Part shown: positions 16,091 through 24,430 of the stretch, piece by piece
Layout of the letters: each line of letters opens with the position of its first letter
How positions within the stretch are numbered: the first letter of the stretch is position 1
Assembly: GCA_947457015.1 (NCBI GenBank)
Contig: CANGTV010000007.1
Coordinates: forward strand, 1 to 48,576
Direction: 5' to 3'
DNA from: Alphaproteobacteria bacterium
GTDB taxonomy: Bacteria; Pseudomonadota; Alphaproteobacteria; UBA9655
DNA length: 48,576 bases
Translations under genes and position numbers: made by a program
Notes under the pieces: generated by a model
Told to the model about the DNA's origin: nothing
The model's input: only the letters and a program-made list of their open reading frames with translations
The model's database searches: none

Positions 16091-17563
16091 TTATTTTCCT
16101 GTTCCACAAATTGAGGGGCGGTTCCACCAACCTCCCCCTAAGGCCTGAAAAAGAGCCGCTGTATCTGCATAACGACTCGCTTGAGCTTGAATACGACTAA
16201 TGCGCGCATTCAAATACTGGCGTTCCGCATCTAACATATTCAAGTATCCTACAGCTCCCACTCGATATTGATCTTGCGTTAGCTGAAAGGTGCTCCATGT
16301 TGCCTCTTCGGCTTCCGTTTGATAGCAAAGCTGTTCCGCATCAATTTCAAGCGCCCGAAGGGTATCTGCCACATTTTGGAAAGCTTGCAAAACCGTTTGT
16401 TGATATTGTGCAAAAACTTGTTCAAAAGCAGCAATAGAGGCTCTACGCTTGGCCATAAGGGCGCCTCCTTGAAAAATGGGTTGAGTAAGACTTCCTAAGA
16501 TATTCCAAAGCACATTATCCCCATTAAAAAGTCCAGGAAGAAAGTTTGAAGACCACCCATAAGCTCCTGAGAGTGTAATTTGAGGAAAGAGATTAGCTGT
16601 GGCAACACCAATTTGAGCACTCGCTGCATGAAGAAGTTCTTCTGCTGCTCGAACATCTGGGCGTTGACGAACAAGAACTGAGGGTAAACTTACGGGAAGA
16701 TCCCGTGGTAACGTTAAGTCCTCTAGCTTAAAGATGGGGAGATGGCTTTCACTGGGGTATTCTCCAATCAACACAGACAGAGCATGGCGTGTTTGAGAAA
16801 GAGATTTTTGCAAGGGAGACAGGGAAGCACGCATTTGAGATAGCTGGGCCTGTTGTGCGAAGACATCTGAGCGAGAAATGGCTCCCAATTGAAATTTCTT
16901 TTCCGTAATGTGAAGGGTTTTTTCTTGTAAATTAATAAGCTCTTTTGTTGCCTGAAGCTGCGCCCGCAGAGAAGCTTCCGTAATAGCGGATGTCACAATA
17001 TTGGAGGTTAATGTCAAAAATGTCGCTTCTGTTATAAATTTTTGGTAGTCAGTTTGTGCACGTGAGGCCTCAATTTGACGTCGAATCCCTCCAAAAGCAT
17101 CTAAAGTATAAGTCACGTTTATGGAGGCATTATAAAGGTTAAATGTAGTGAGATCCTGGGCGTTTTGAGGTCCAAATTGATTTCCGCTAAAGGATTGCCG
17201 TTGATAGGAAGGTTGAACCGATACAAAAGGAAACAGAGATGCAGCGGAGACGCGTAAATTTTCATCGGCTTGACGCCACGCAGCTTGAGCAGCTTGTAAA
17301 TTAGGGCTATTCTTCAGGGCTCTTTTAATGAGCTCATTTAAAGCACAAGAGTGAAACAAACGCCACCACTCAGCAGGAATATCTTTTCCCGCAATAAAGC
17401 ACTGAGCTTGCCCCCCGACTCCTTTCGTTTGTGATGTTTTACAGGGGAGCGGGTTTTCCGTGTAAGAAGATGTTGTAGGAGGACAAGGCTTTTCAAAGTC
17501 TGGTCCTACGGCACACCCTCCTAAGCATAAAGCTATGCCCACCATTAAGCCAAATTGCTTCAT
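16091..17563 (-). CDS. Outer-membrane efflux lipoprotein (NodT/OprM family)
   Basis: This is a TolC-like trimeric channel of RND efflux systems. The 490-residue length fits the family. A lipoprotein signal ends LCLGGCAVGPDFEKP (Cys16), and the family opening GC-VGPD-x-P is intact. The body has the doubled structural repeat, seen as two long helical regions each with a strand pair: NLQAAQAAWRQADENLRVSAASLFP in the first half and VRAAEELLHAASAQIGVATANLFPQITLSG in the second. It heads a two-gene operon with the short adaptor. The divergent upstream region holds a 16-bp perfect inverted repeat. Confidence 0.93.
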   Translation of the reverse strand: MKQFGLMVGIALCLGGCAVGPDFEKPCPPTTSSYTENPLPCKTSQTKGVGGQAQCFIAGKDIPAEWWRLFHSCALNELIKRALKNSPNLQAAQAAWRQADENLRVSAASLFPFVSVQPSYQRQSFSGNQFGPQNAQDLTTFNLYNASINVTYTLDAFGGIRRQIEASRAQTDYQKFITEATFLTLTSNIVTSAITEASLRAQLQATKELINLQEKTLHITEKKFQLGAISRSDVFAQQAQLSQMRASLSPLQKSLSQTRHALSVLIGEYPSESHLPIFKLEDLTLPRDLPVSLPSVLVRQRPDVRAAEELLHAASAQIGVATANLFPQITLSGAYGWSSNFLPGLFNGDNVLWNILGSLTQPIFQGGALMAKRRASIAAFEQVFAQYQQTVLQAFQNVADTLRALEIDAEQLCYQTEAEEATWSTFQLTQDQYRVGAVGYLNMLDAERQYLNARISRIQAQASRYADTAALFQALGGGWWNRPSICGTGK

Positions 17564-17677
17564 GTGATTTTTTTATAATTTTTTTGTTTATGTTCCTTGT
17601 GATAATAGCCCATTTTTCCTTACGGAGATATAGTTTTTTCATAAAAAGACGCTTGCCAAGTTCCCTTCTCTGCAGAA

Positions 17678-17716
17678 AGTTTTATAAAAAAATATCTTCC
17701 ATTTTTTTATAAAACT
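17678..17716. promoter_or_regulatory. Perfect 16-bp inverted repeat in a divergent promoter region
   Basis: AGTTTTATAAAAAAAT (17678-17693) and ATTTTTTTATAAAACT (17701-17716) are exact inverted copies around a 7-nt spacer. It sits between the divergent efflux operon (start 17563) and the gene at 17762. It could be an operator for a dimeric repressor; its very AT-rich make-up makes a stable terminator less likely. Confidence 0.5.
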
Positions 17717-17761
17717 ATTTATAATTTGTTAAGTTAATAAATTATTAAAAATATTCACATC

Positions 17762-18052
17762 ATGCTTTATTATGAATCTCTACGGATTTCTTTGCCAGAC
17801 CTTATTGGATGTTTAGGAACTTTTGTTGTGCTTGTTGCCTATATCTTGCTGCAAACACAAAAGCTGCGCTCTGACGGGATCCTTTTTTCTTTTTTAAATT
17901 TAATCGCGGCCGTTATGATCTTAACTTCCTTATTGTATGCGTGGAATTTTGCCGCCGTTATGATGGAGGTTTCCTGGGGCATCCTTAGCTTTTATGGGCT
18001 GATAAAGGGAATTTTTGCTTACAAATTTAGAGTTTCTCAAGAGGCCACTTAA
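17762..18052 (+). CDS. Small integral membrane protein (CBU_0592-like)
   Basis: The 96-residue product has three hydrophobic segments (LIGCLGTFVVLVAYILLQ, ILFSFLNLIAAVMILTSLLYAWNFA, VMMEVSWGILSFYGLIKGIF). The layout, with G-x-x-G-x-x-x-V-x-x-AY in the first helix and an Asn in the second, resembles a small family of conserved membrane proteins of unknown function named after Coxiella CBU_0592. No function is known. The start is the ATG at 17762, in very AT-rich DNA with no strong ribosome-binding site. The 3' end lies 10 nt from the convergent gene at 18063. Confidence 0.7.
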   Translation: MLYYESLRISLPDLIGCLGTFVVLVAYILLQTQKLRSDGILFSFLNLIAAVMILTSLLYAWNFAAVMMEVSWGILSFYGLIKGIFAYKFRVSQEAT

Positions 18053-18062
18053 TAAATGACCC

Positions 18063-18815
18063 TTACTGCACGTAGCTTTGGATAAGAAAATATTCTGCTG
18101 CTTTTTCATCTTCCAACCATTCTGCATGTGTTAATAGATGTTCTTTTTGAAAGTCTGCAACTTTTGGATCAGGAAACCCTGCAATTAACTCCATGCCTTT
18201 AAAGAAAATCCCTAAAAAAGGAATCCCGTGGCGCGCGCACGCCTCTTTCACATCACACAAGTACTCCTCTCGATCATCGATCAGAACAATCTGAGCAGGG
18301 GTTTGAGTTTCTAAGAAAATATCAATAACATCCCCTTTTGTATAGGAACCCGTAATAAAAATACCGTGGGAAAAGGTGATGGGACAGGGTTGTAGGAGGT
18401 CGTCCTTTAGAACACTTTTGACCTCCCCCTTAAAAGAGGGAGTAAAAGAGATCCCTTTGTGAGTGAGCTCATCATAGCGCCACTGTTCCATAGAGGGAAT
18501 GGCACCAATGGGCCCTGTTTCCATTTTTGTTAAAGCATAAACGGGGTGCTTTTCTTTTAAGGTGTTTATAAGTTTTGGCCATTCTTCAGACACAAGCATC
18601 GTTTCTCGTTGCAAACGCCAATGGCTTAGAATCTCTTCAAAATTTGGAATCTTATCTCGATTCTTTTTCAGATCATCAATAAGGAAACGGTGAGGGCTGG
18701 CCCAATGGAATACTTTTGATTTTGGCGTAATGAGGGTGTCATCTACATCTATAAAAATGACGGTTCCCTCTTGAAGGGGTGCAAGGGCATTTTGAAGCTG
18801 CTGAAGAGTGTGCAC
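18063..18815 (-). CDS. DUF2608/HAD-like protein
   Basis: This 250-residue protein has HAD-superfamily motifs: FIDVDDTLI near residue 20 (the nucleophile and acid/base Asp pair in DxDxT form) and VLIDDREEYL near residue 178 (the late Asp-Asp metal site). The middle YALTKMETGPIGAIP probably supplies the motif II Thr. The pattern fits the DUF2608 group, common in intracellular bacteria such as Legionella and Chlamydia relatives; substrates are unknown. There is no signal peptide, so it is cytoplasmic. It faces the membrane-protein gene tail to tail. Confidence 0.75.
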   Translation of the reverse strand: MHTLQQLQNALAPLQEGTVIFIDVDDTLITPKSKVFHWASPHRFLIDDLKKNRDKIPNFEEILSHWRLQRETMLVSEEWPKLINTLKEKHPVYALTKMETGPIGAIPSMEQWRYDELTHKGISFTPSFKGEVKSVLKDDLLQPCPITFSHGIFITGSYTKGDVIDIFLETQTPAQIVLIDDREEYLCDVKEACARHGIPFLGIFFKGMELIAGFPDPKVADFQKEHLLTHAEWLEDEKAAEYFLIQSYVQ

Positions 18816-18890
18816 TATAATAATTTTTCCTCACTATTGTGGGCTAAGACCGAAGAAGAGACACACATAAAATGAAAGAGGAAAAGGATA

Positions 18891-19595
18891 TTAACAAACT
18901 TCTTCATGGGGTTTTCTTTGGATATCGCCTTCTTCCACTTGTAAAGGCAAAGAAGACCTGATCACCTTAAAACAATTCTGCTTTTCATCATATTCTTCAA
19001 GAAGTCCCCTTTTCATATCAAAGTTCCAGGCATGGAGAGAAAGCGACCCTTCCTTAATTTTGGTCGCAATCCATGGAAAGGTTTGTAAATTTTTTAAAGA
19101 GTTAATCAAGGAATACTGACCACACAGAATGACCTTCTCTTCCAAAGGCCTGTCCTTATGATGGTCACAAACCGCATCATGGGCTGGCTTTGCAAGCTCC
19201 ATCCATTTTGTAAGAAAGCCTTTTTGCCCATAGGTTTCTGAAGAGTGCTCTAAAAGCGTTTGAATGCCACTGCATTGGGTGTGGCCAAAAAGAATAATGT
19301 GGTGGATGTCAAGGACACACACACCGAATTCTAAGGCCGCACTTGTTCCATGATAAGATTGATCATCCTCATAAGGAGGGACAAGATTAGCAACATTGCG
19401 AACAACAAACAAATCACCTGGCTCACAATTCATAATAAGAGCCGGATCTACCCGAGAGTCAGAACAGGCAATCATAAGAATCTTTGGCTGTTGCCCACCA
19501 CGCACAAGTTCTGTGAAGGCAGAATTTCCATCGCTGAAATACTGCTCTCGAAATTTTTGATATCCCTCAATAAGGGCGGAAATTTCTTTTTGCAT
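18891..19595 (-). CDS. Beta-class carbonic anhydrase
   Basis: This enzyme interconverts CO2 and bicarbonate, which supplies carboxylases and buffers pH. The 234-residue product has the zinc and active-site residues of the beta class: Cys-x-Asp-Ser-Arg in MIACSDSRVDP (about residue 42-50) and His-x2-Cys in ILFGHTQCSGI (about 100-110). The central GTSAALEFGV segment is also conserved. There is no signal peptide. It starts 10 nt downstream of the nitroreductase on the same strand, so the two are probably one transcript. Confidence 0.95.
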   Translation of the reverse strand: MQKEISALIEGYQKFREQYFSDGNSAFTELVRGGQQPKILMIACSDSRVDPALIMNCEPGDLFVVRNVANLVPPYEDDQSYHGTSAALEFGVCVLDIHHIILFGHTQCSGIQTLLEHSSETYGQKGFLTKWMELAKPAHDAVCDHHKDRPLEEKVILCGQYSLINSLKNLQTFPWIATKIKEGSLSLHAWNFDMKRGLLEEYDEKQNCFKVIRSSLPLQVEEGDIQRKPHEEVC

Positions 19596-19604
19596 CCGAA
19601 GAAC

Positions 19605-20195
19605 TTAAATGATTTTGCAGGCCTCGTCAAAGGAAAGCCGCGGCGCGCGCGGTCCAGGCAAACCTGCGGGATCACCATAGGCCAAATTGCAGAGAAAGTT
19701 AGACTTAAATCGACCCTCAGGGAAAAATTCCTTATCCGCCCCCTCATTGGAAAACCCAGACAGAGGACCACAATCAAGACCACAGGCCCGGGCGGAAAGG
19801 ATAAAATATCCTCCCTGAAGGCTACTATTACGAAAGGCGGTCTCTTGAATAAAATCTGGTTTCCCTGCAAACCATTCCCTTGCTTGCGCAAAGGGGAAAA
19901 GATATGGCAAGTGCTCGTAAAATTCAATGTCATAGGCCAAAAGTGCTACAACAGGAGCGACCATTGTTTTTTCTAAGTTTCCTGGGGAGAGGTGAGGCCT
20001 TAGCCGCTCTTTCGATGCCTTTGACCTTAGAAAAAGAATCCTTAAAGGGGAGCAATTGGCACTCGTAGGGCCTAAGCGCATAAGATTATAAAGGTCTTCT
20101 AATATCTCATTCGACACCACGCGATCTTGCCATTGATTGTGGATTCTGGCGTCATGAAAAAGCTGATCTAAACACTCTTCGGCGATTTTTCCCAT
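19605..20195 (-). CDS. Nitroreductase-family FMN oxidoreductase (RutE/HadB-like)
   Basis: This flavoprotein is of the malonic-semialdehyde-reductase type within the nitroreductase family. Features include the N-terminal FHDARIHNQWQDRVVS and LYNLMRLGPTSANCSP (FMN-phosphate contact), a central FAQAREWFAGKPDFIQETAFRNSSLQGGYFILSARACGLDCGPLSGF, and a C-terminal NFLCNLAYGDPAGLPGPRAPRLSF. All are typical of RutE/YdfG-linked enzymes. I prefer ATG 20195 (MGKIAEECL), with GAGAGAG upstream, over 20210. The substrate is not established; no other rut genes are nearby. Carbonic anhydrase follows directly. Confidence 0.88.
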   Translation of the reverse strand: MGKIAEECLDQLFHDARIHNQWQDRVVSNEILEDLYNLMRLGPTSANCSPLRILFLRSKASKERLRPHLSPGNLEKTMVAPVVALLAYDIEFYEHLPYLFPFAQAREWFAGKPDFIQETAFRNSSLQGGYFILSARACGLDCGPLSGFSNEGADKEFFPEGRFKSNFLCNLAYGDPAGLPGPRAPRLSFDEACKII

Positions 20196-20275
20196 GGTGC
20201 GCTCTCTCATTTATTTTAATTCTTACCTATTTTAAGAAAAGACAGTTAAGAGTTTGTTAATGGAGAGAAAATTAC

Positions 20276-20375
20276 AAAATTATTTCCCAGTTTGTCATCA
20301 ACTCTGTTTTTGACAAGGGAGGAGAATCATACTTGAGAATATACTGCTCCTGAATGAAAGTGCGTATTTTCCATT
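20276..20375 (+). repeat. Long dispersed repeat, copy A
   Basis: About 100 nt, from AAAATTATTTCCCAGTTTGT through TGAATGAAAGTGCGTATTTT to the following CCATT, recur in direct orientation at 45660-45761 with about 85% identity by eye. In both places the stretch leads into a GTCATCCCC-type palindrome, so the whole is one composite repeat. Confidence 0.75.
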
Positions 20376-20541
20376 GTCGTCCCCTGCTGTGGCGGGGATC
20401 CAGTAATTAATGTCATCCCGAACCATGTCCTCGACTCCGATCGGGGATTGTTTCGGGATCTCGTTGGCAAGGAGATGCTGAAACGAGTTCAGCATGACAA
20501 TGGTTGTTCTGGATTCCCGCCACAGCAGGGGATGACAATGG
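20371..20541. repeat. 171-bp palindromic element with 33-nt inverted ends
   Basis: The ends 20371-20403 (from CCATTGTCGTCCCCTGCTGT) and 20509-20541 (to GCAGGGGATGACAATGG) are inverted copies with two mismatches in 33. A second inverted GTCATCCCG / CATGAC pair is nested inside, so one element may have inserted into another. The tail GCAACAAAAGCCCACACTTTC continues to about 20585. The rest of 20211-20637 holds no gene. Confidence 0.8.
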
Positions 20542-20637
20542 AAAAATTGCAACAAAAGCCCACACTTTCAACTTGAACGGGTATAGTTGATGACAAGGAT
20601 GGGGTGAATTTTGCAGTTTCCTCTGGAAATTATATTT

Positions 20638-21471
20638 CTATCCATGGGGGGGAAGGCCTCGAATGCCTACCCGTTTAATACGTCTTGAATCTGCTTCAAT
20701 AATTTCAAATTCAACGCCAGACGGATGAGAGACAAGCTCTCCTCGTTGAGGAACACGATCGGTGAGATGGAAAACAAGTCCCCCCACCGTATCAATATCT
20801 TCTTCTTTTTCTTCCTCTGTGCGGAGAGGACCGATCTGTTCCTCTAAATCCTCAATGTCCATACGGCCATCCACAACGATAACGTCATCGGGTCTTTTAA
20901 AAAAGTAAAGGGGATTGCTCATTTGAGCAACATCTTGGATGTCCCCCACGATTTCCTCGACCAAATCTCCCATGGTGACAAGACCATCCACACCGCCATA
21001 CTCATCCACCACAATGGCTACTTTTTCTCCTGAGGATCGCATTTTAAGAAGCAAATCTAAAACACGCATACTGGGTGAAATAAAATCAATCTTGTGGAGG
21101 TGATCTTGAAGCTTAAACGTCTTTGACGTAACTTCAAGAAGATCTCGCAAGTGAACATACCCCAAAATTTCATCTAAGGTTTGACGATACACAGGAAGAC
21201 GCATGACCTTGTTCGTTTTAAAAGTATTTTTAACATCCTCCAGAGAACTCTCATAAGAGACAGCAATAATCTCGGCCCGTGTCATCATAAGGTCTTTTGC
21301 TGTCAAATCCCGCAAGTGCAGGATATTTGTGAGCATCTCTCTCTCATCAGGGGCAAGAGAAGTATCTTCTACCTCTTCTTCCTCAATGAGCTCTTCAAGG
21401 GTTTCTCTTAAAGATCCTTCTCCCTCTTTTTTCTTAAAAAAAGAGTAAAAAAATGTGAACCACTCCTTCAT
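20638..21471 (-). CDS. CorC/HlyC-family CBS-domain protein
   Basis: This cytoplasmic protein of 277 residues has a CBS pair (TAKDLMMTRAEIIAVSYESS... and FKLQDHLHKIDFISPSMRVLDLLLKM, about residues 55-180). The C-terminal CorC/HlyC domain is about residues 195-275, with DGLVTMGDLVEEIVGDI, IVVDGRMDIEDLEE and FHLTDRVPQRGELV. It lacks the DUF21 membrane domain, as in CorC/YbeX. It overlaps ybeY as ATGA, the order found in the ybeZ-ybeY-ybeX operon; ybeZ and lnt are absent here. The family is linked to magnesium efflux and to ribosome recovery, but the role is not proven. Confidence 0.93.
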   Translation of the reverse strand: MKEWFTFFYSFFKKKEGEGSLRETLEELIEEEEVEDTSLAPDEREMLTNILHLRDLTAKDLMMTRAEIIAVSYESSLEDVKNTFKTNKVMRLPVYRQTLDEILGYVHLRDLLEVTSKTFKLQDHLHKIDFISPSMRVLDLLLKMRSSGEKVAIVVDEYGGVDGLVTMGDLVEEIVGDIQDVAQMSNPLYFFKRPDDVIVVDGRMDIEDLEEQIGPLRTEEEKEEDIDTVGGLVFHLTDRVPQRGELVSHPSGVEFEIIEADSRRIKRVGIRGLPPHG

Positions 21472-21974
21472 CGATCCTCATAGGGGTTTGCAATATTAAG
21501 GCTTTCTAAAATTTGGATTTCTAATGTCTCCATTTTCTCAGCCGCTTCTTCTTTTTCATGATCATATCCTAAAAGATGTAAAAAGCCATGAACAATCAAG
21601 TGAAGAGTATGATGAAGAAGAGAAATGCCAGACTCAACGGCCTCTTTTTGTACTGTTTCGTAGGCCAAAATGATATCGCCCAGTTCTTCTTTTTCTTCAG
21701 AAGGGAAAGACAAAACATTAGTGGGCTTATCTTGATGGCGGAATTTTTTATTAAGTCCTTGCACTTCCTTGTCGTCTGTGAAGACAACGCTGACCTCTCG
21801 CTCTGAAAAATCTTCACTCACAAGAGAGGCTATTTTTTCAAAAGCACGCTGGATATCTTCTTGCCAAGAAGACGGAAGGTTTTCCCATCTCTCATCAAAA
21901 CAGATAACATTAAGAAGAGGTTTTCGTGAGACCATAAGCTCTAAGGGTGTGGAAGAAGATTGGATGAAACTCAT
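21468..21974 (-). CDS. ybeY: Endoribonuclease YbeY
   Basis: YbeY is a zinc metalloenzyme needed for 16S rRNA 3'-end processing and ribosome quality control. The zinc signature is intact: HLIVHGFLHLLGYDHEKEE (H-x3-H-x5-H) near residue 135. An NKKFRHQDKPTNVLSFPSEE stretch matches the conserved NxxFRxxDxPTDVLSFP. I chose ATG 21974 (MSFIQ) for 168 residues; the ATG at 21995 lies inside a terminator hairpin, and a shorter start at 21935 is also possible. The stop overlaps corC. A strong terminator lies only about 10 nt upstream, leaving little room for a promoter. Confidence 0.94.
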   Translation of the reverse strand: MSFIQSSSTPLELMVSRKPLLNVICFDERWENLPSSWQEDIQRAFEKIASLVSEDFSEREVSVVFTDDKEVQGLNKKFRHQDKPTNVLSFPSEEKEELGDIILAYETVQKEAVESGISLLHHTLHLIVHGFLHLLGYDHEKEEAAEKMETLEIQILESLNIANPYEDR

Positions 21975-21984
21975 CTCGTGACTA

Positions 21985-22013
21985 AAAAGCCTCAAGAACC
22001 TCTTGAGGCTTTT
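21985..22013 (-). terminator. Strong Rho-independent terminator abutting ybeY
   Basis: AAAAGCCTCAAGA (21985-21997) and TCTTGAGGCTTTT (22001-22013) form a perfect 13-bp stem with a 3-nt loop. Read on the minus strand it is followed by TTTTTAG. It ends the transcript of the small secreted-protein gene at 22040, or attenuates read-through into ybeY. Confidence 0.85.
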
Positions 22014-22039
22014 ATTGATTTAAAAAACATCAGATTATC

Positions 22040-22390
22040 TTAGGGCTGACTCGTATTACTAAAGCCTTTATTGCCATCTATGTCATAATAATCAGATTCA
22101 GCAGGGTTTAAAATCCCTTGTTGGGGGGGAGAGAAAGACGCCACAGCACTAGGACTCTGAGCTGAAAGATAAGTACTTTCAACGAGTCCTATGCAATTTT
22201 GCCAGGCTTGTTCATTTTCAGAAGAATTAGTAAAGCAATCTTGTATCCCACTATAGCAATCAATAGAGGCTTGATCAGGTGCGCTTGGGCCGCATCCGCT
22301 GAGGCTTGGGGGAACTTGCAGTTGAGCCTTAGCACTATCCATAAGGCTAAATGTTACAACAGCCATCGACAATAAAACGAAATTTTTCAT
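22040..22390 (-). CDS. Small exported cysteine-containing protein
   Basis: I do not recognise this 116-residue protein. ATG 22390 (MKNFVLLSM) is preferred over 22396, because GGGAG lies 9 nt upstream. A signal peptide of about 20 residues ends DSAKA-Q. The mature part has cysteines at LSGCGPS, IDCYSG, QDCFTN and QNCIGL, which would allow two disulfides, and a Gln/Ser/Pro-rich C-terminal tail that is probably disordered. It ends in a strong terminator 27 nt downstream. Its size, signal peptide and cysteine content resemble the products at 11847, 24431 and 48120, although the sequences differ. Confidence 0.65.
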   Translation of the reverse strand: MKNFVLLSMAVVTFSLMDSAKAQLQVPPSLSGCGPSAPDQASIDCYSGIQDCFTNSSENEQAWQNCIGLVESTYLSAQSPSAVASFSPPQQGILNPAESDYYDIDGNKGFSNTSQP

Positions 22391-22529
22391 GAGCATAGTC
22401 TCCCTATAATTTTTATAACATAATAATATATTCTACATTACGTGACAACACTTTATGGTGTCAATTAATCCTTTTTAAAAAAATGTTCTTTTTTACGCTA
22501 GGGAGCAAGCCTTCTTCTAGGAAAGAAAC

Positions 22530-23588
22530 TTACTTCGTTTCTAGGTGGTTACCATCACTTCCTTCTTTGAATCTCCCCTCAGCAATAAGATCTGCAGCTT
22601 CACTAGTAGGAATCTGCAGAGTTTCCGCCGTTTGAAAAACGTGAAGGAGCGTCTCAGGTATTTTTTTCACATGACGTATGACACGCTCAGAATCATAAGA
22701 AGGCCCTTCATAAGAAACATTGATAATGCCTCCTGCATTAATAACATAATCAGGAGCATATAAGATTTGTTTATCAGCTAAGATTTTTCCATGAATGTTG
22801 GCATCGAGTTGGTTGTTGGCAGACCCTGCAACAACGACGCATTTCAGCTGGGGAATAGTGTGATCATTGAGAATGCCTCCAAGAGCACAGGGAGCAAAGA
22901 CATCGGCCTCAACTCCATAAATAGCATCAGGTAAGACAGCGCGTGCTTTAAATTTTTCAACGACCTTATCTACAAGCTTATGATTGATGTCGGTCACAAT
23001 CAACTGTGCCCCTTCTTTAGCTAAAAGCTTACAGAGATGATACCCAGCGTGACCAAGGCCTTGAATGGCAATTTTGACACTATCAAGAGATGACTTTTGA
23101 AGACGATATTTTACAGAAAGACGGATTCCCTCACATACACCAATAGCTGTAAAAGGAGAGGGATCCCCACTCCCTTTCGACCCTCCAAGGGCATAAGAAG
23201 TGGTTTCCAAGATTGAATCCATGTCCTCAACAGAGGTGCCGACATCTTCAGCTGTAATATAGTGCCCGCCAAAACCTTCAATACATTTTCCAAGAGCGCG
23301 CAGCAAAGCGGGAGACTTGTCCTTGGACGCGTCTCCCATAATAATGACTTTTCCTCCACCAAAAGGGAGATTAGCCATTGCCGCTTTGTAGGTCATTCCT
23401 CGAGACAGCCGCAACGCATCCGTAATAGCTTGTTGTTCATCAGCATAAGCCCACATACGACATCCCCCTAAAGCTGGACCCCGGTAGGTATTGTGGATGG
23501 CAACAATGGCTTTTAGCCGCGTCTCTTTATCATAGAAAAATGTAACTTGCTCGTGGCAATCAAAATCAACGGCCGTAAAAATTGACAT
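22530..23588 (-). CDS. Leucine dehydrogenase-type amino-acid dehydrogenase
   Basis: This is a Glu/Leu/Phe/Val dehydrogenase that reversibly deaminates branched-chain amino acids with NAD+. The 352-residue length fits leucine dehydrogenase. The substrate domain carries HNTYRGPALGGCRMW and GMTYKAAMANLPFGGGK, where the lysines are the binding and catalytic residues. The Rossmann part has IAIQGLGHAGYHLCKLL (GxGxxG) and DVFAPCALGGILN, plus a late VINAGGIINVSYE. AGAAGGG precedes ATG 23588. It stands alone on its transcript. It would let the cell use host leucine, isoleucine or valine as a carbon or ammonia source, which is inference. Confidence 0.92.
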   Translation of the reverse strand: MSIFTAVDFDCHEQVTFFYDKETRLKAIVAIHNTYRGPALGGCRMWAYADEQQAITDALRLSRGMTYKAAMANLPFGGGKVIIMGDASKDKSPALLRALGKCIEGFGGHYITAEDVGTSVEDMDSILETTSYALGGSKGSGDPSPFTAIGVCEGIRLSVKYRLQKSSLDSVKIAIQGLGHAGYHLCKLLAKEGAQLIVTDINHKLVDKVVEKFKARAVLPDAIYGVEADVFAPCALGGILNDHTIPQLKCVVVAGSANNQLDANIHGKILADKQILYAPDYVINAGGIINVSYEGPSYDSERVIRHVKKIPETLLHVFQTAETLQIPTSEAADLIAEGRFKEGSDGNHLETK

Positions 23589-23724
23589 TTTTTTCCCTTC
23601 TTCGCACCCCTTTTGGAAGAAGGATAAGCACTTAATGTTAATTTTTAACTAAGGATTAACAAGCAAGCATCTTGATCTCACCGAAATACAAGCTACACTC
23701 ATATAAATTTAAGGAATAATTTAA

Positions 23725-24304
23725 ATGACCCCTCCCCTATTACGATCAGCATGCGCAGCATTTTTTTGACACAACGATCGTTTATGATTTTTCTTCCCTT
23801 TACGACCTCTTTCTCCCTCACCTTCCGAAAGGAGCAAAAATATTAGATGCAAGCTGTGGCTCTGGAAGAGATAGCAAATTCTTTCTTGATCAAGGATATA
23901 ATGTCGTCGCGTTTGATGGATCTCAAGAACTGGTTAAGCGAGCAACGCACCTAACGGGCCTCCCTGTCCACCATCAACTTCTTTCCCAGGTCAATGACCA
24001 TGAAGAGTTCGACGGAATTTGGGCTAGTGCCTCTCTCCTTCATGTGCCCAAGAATGAGCTATTAACGGTTCTAGAAAAACTTAAAAAAGCGCTTAAGCTT
24101 AAAGGAATTTGGTACATGTCCTTTCGATATGGAGACGGTGCGCATGATGAAGGCGACCGCTATTTTTATGATCAAACCGAGGAATCCCTTACAACAATAT
24201 TAGACCAACTCGGGGGAGTGACACTCCTACATATGACTATCCCCGAAAGTTTAAAAAGCCGCCGCGGCTATAAATTCGTCGCCTGTGTCGTCCAGAAGAG
24301 TTAG
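23725..24304 (+). pseudogene. Frameshifted class I SAM-dependent methyltransferase
   Basis: From 23741 the frame reads YDQHAQHFFDTTIVYDF, then the SAM motif ILDASCGSGRDSKFFLDQGY, FDGIWASASLLHVPKNEL and ALKLKGIWYMSFRYGDGAHDEGD, and stops at TAG 24302-24304. This is a complete TehB-like methyltransferase of about 190 residues. Its natural start, ATG 23725 after AAGGAATAATTTAA, is in another frame. Removing one C from the run at 23734-23737 gives MTPPYYDQHAQ, the usual family opening. So one extra base in a C-run disables the N terminus, by mutation, phase variation or sequencing error. No good in-frame start exists before the SAM motif. The partner substrate is unknown. Confidence 0.8.
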
Positions 24305-24402
24305 GATTTTGTCATATTGAGTCTGAATTGCAAGAAAAAGATGCCGCGGTTAAGAAATTTTTAAACAATGGCGATTATTCTTATGAGAAATCATTTTATT
24401 AA
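24304..24402 (+). other. Possible gene fragment after the methyltransferase
   Basis: In a frame shifted from the methyltransferase, 24304-24402 stays open and reads GFCHIESELQEKDAAVKKFL, then NNGDYSYEKSFY and TAA. It looks protein-like but has no start or ribosome-binding site. It may be the tail of a lost gene, or chance. Confidence 0.25.
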
Positions 24403-24430
24403 TCATGTACAACCTCCTAAGCAGGATGTT

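Noticed and set aside
20371-20541. CRISPR-like repeats
   Set aside because: The repeats are inverted palindromes without regular spacers or cas genes.
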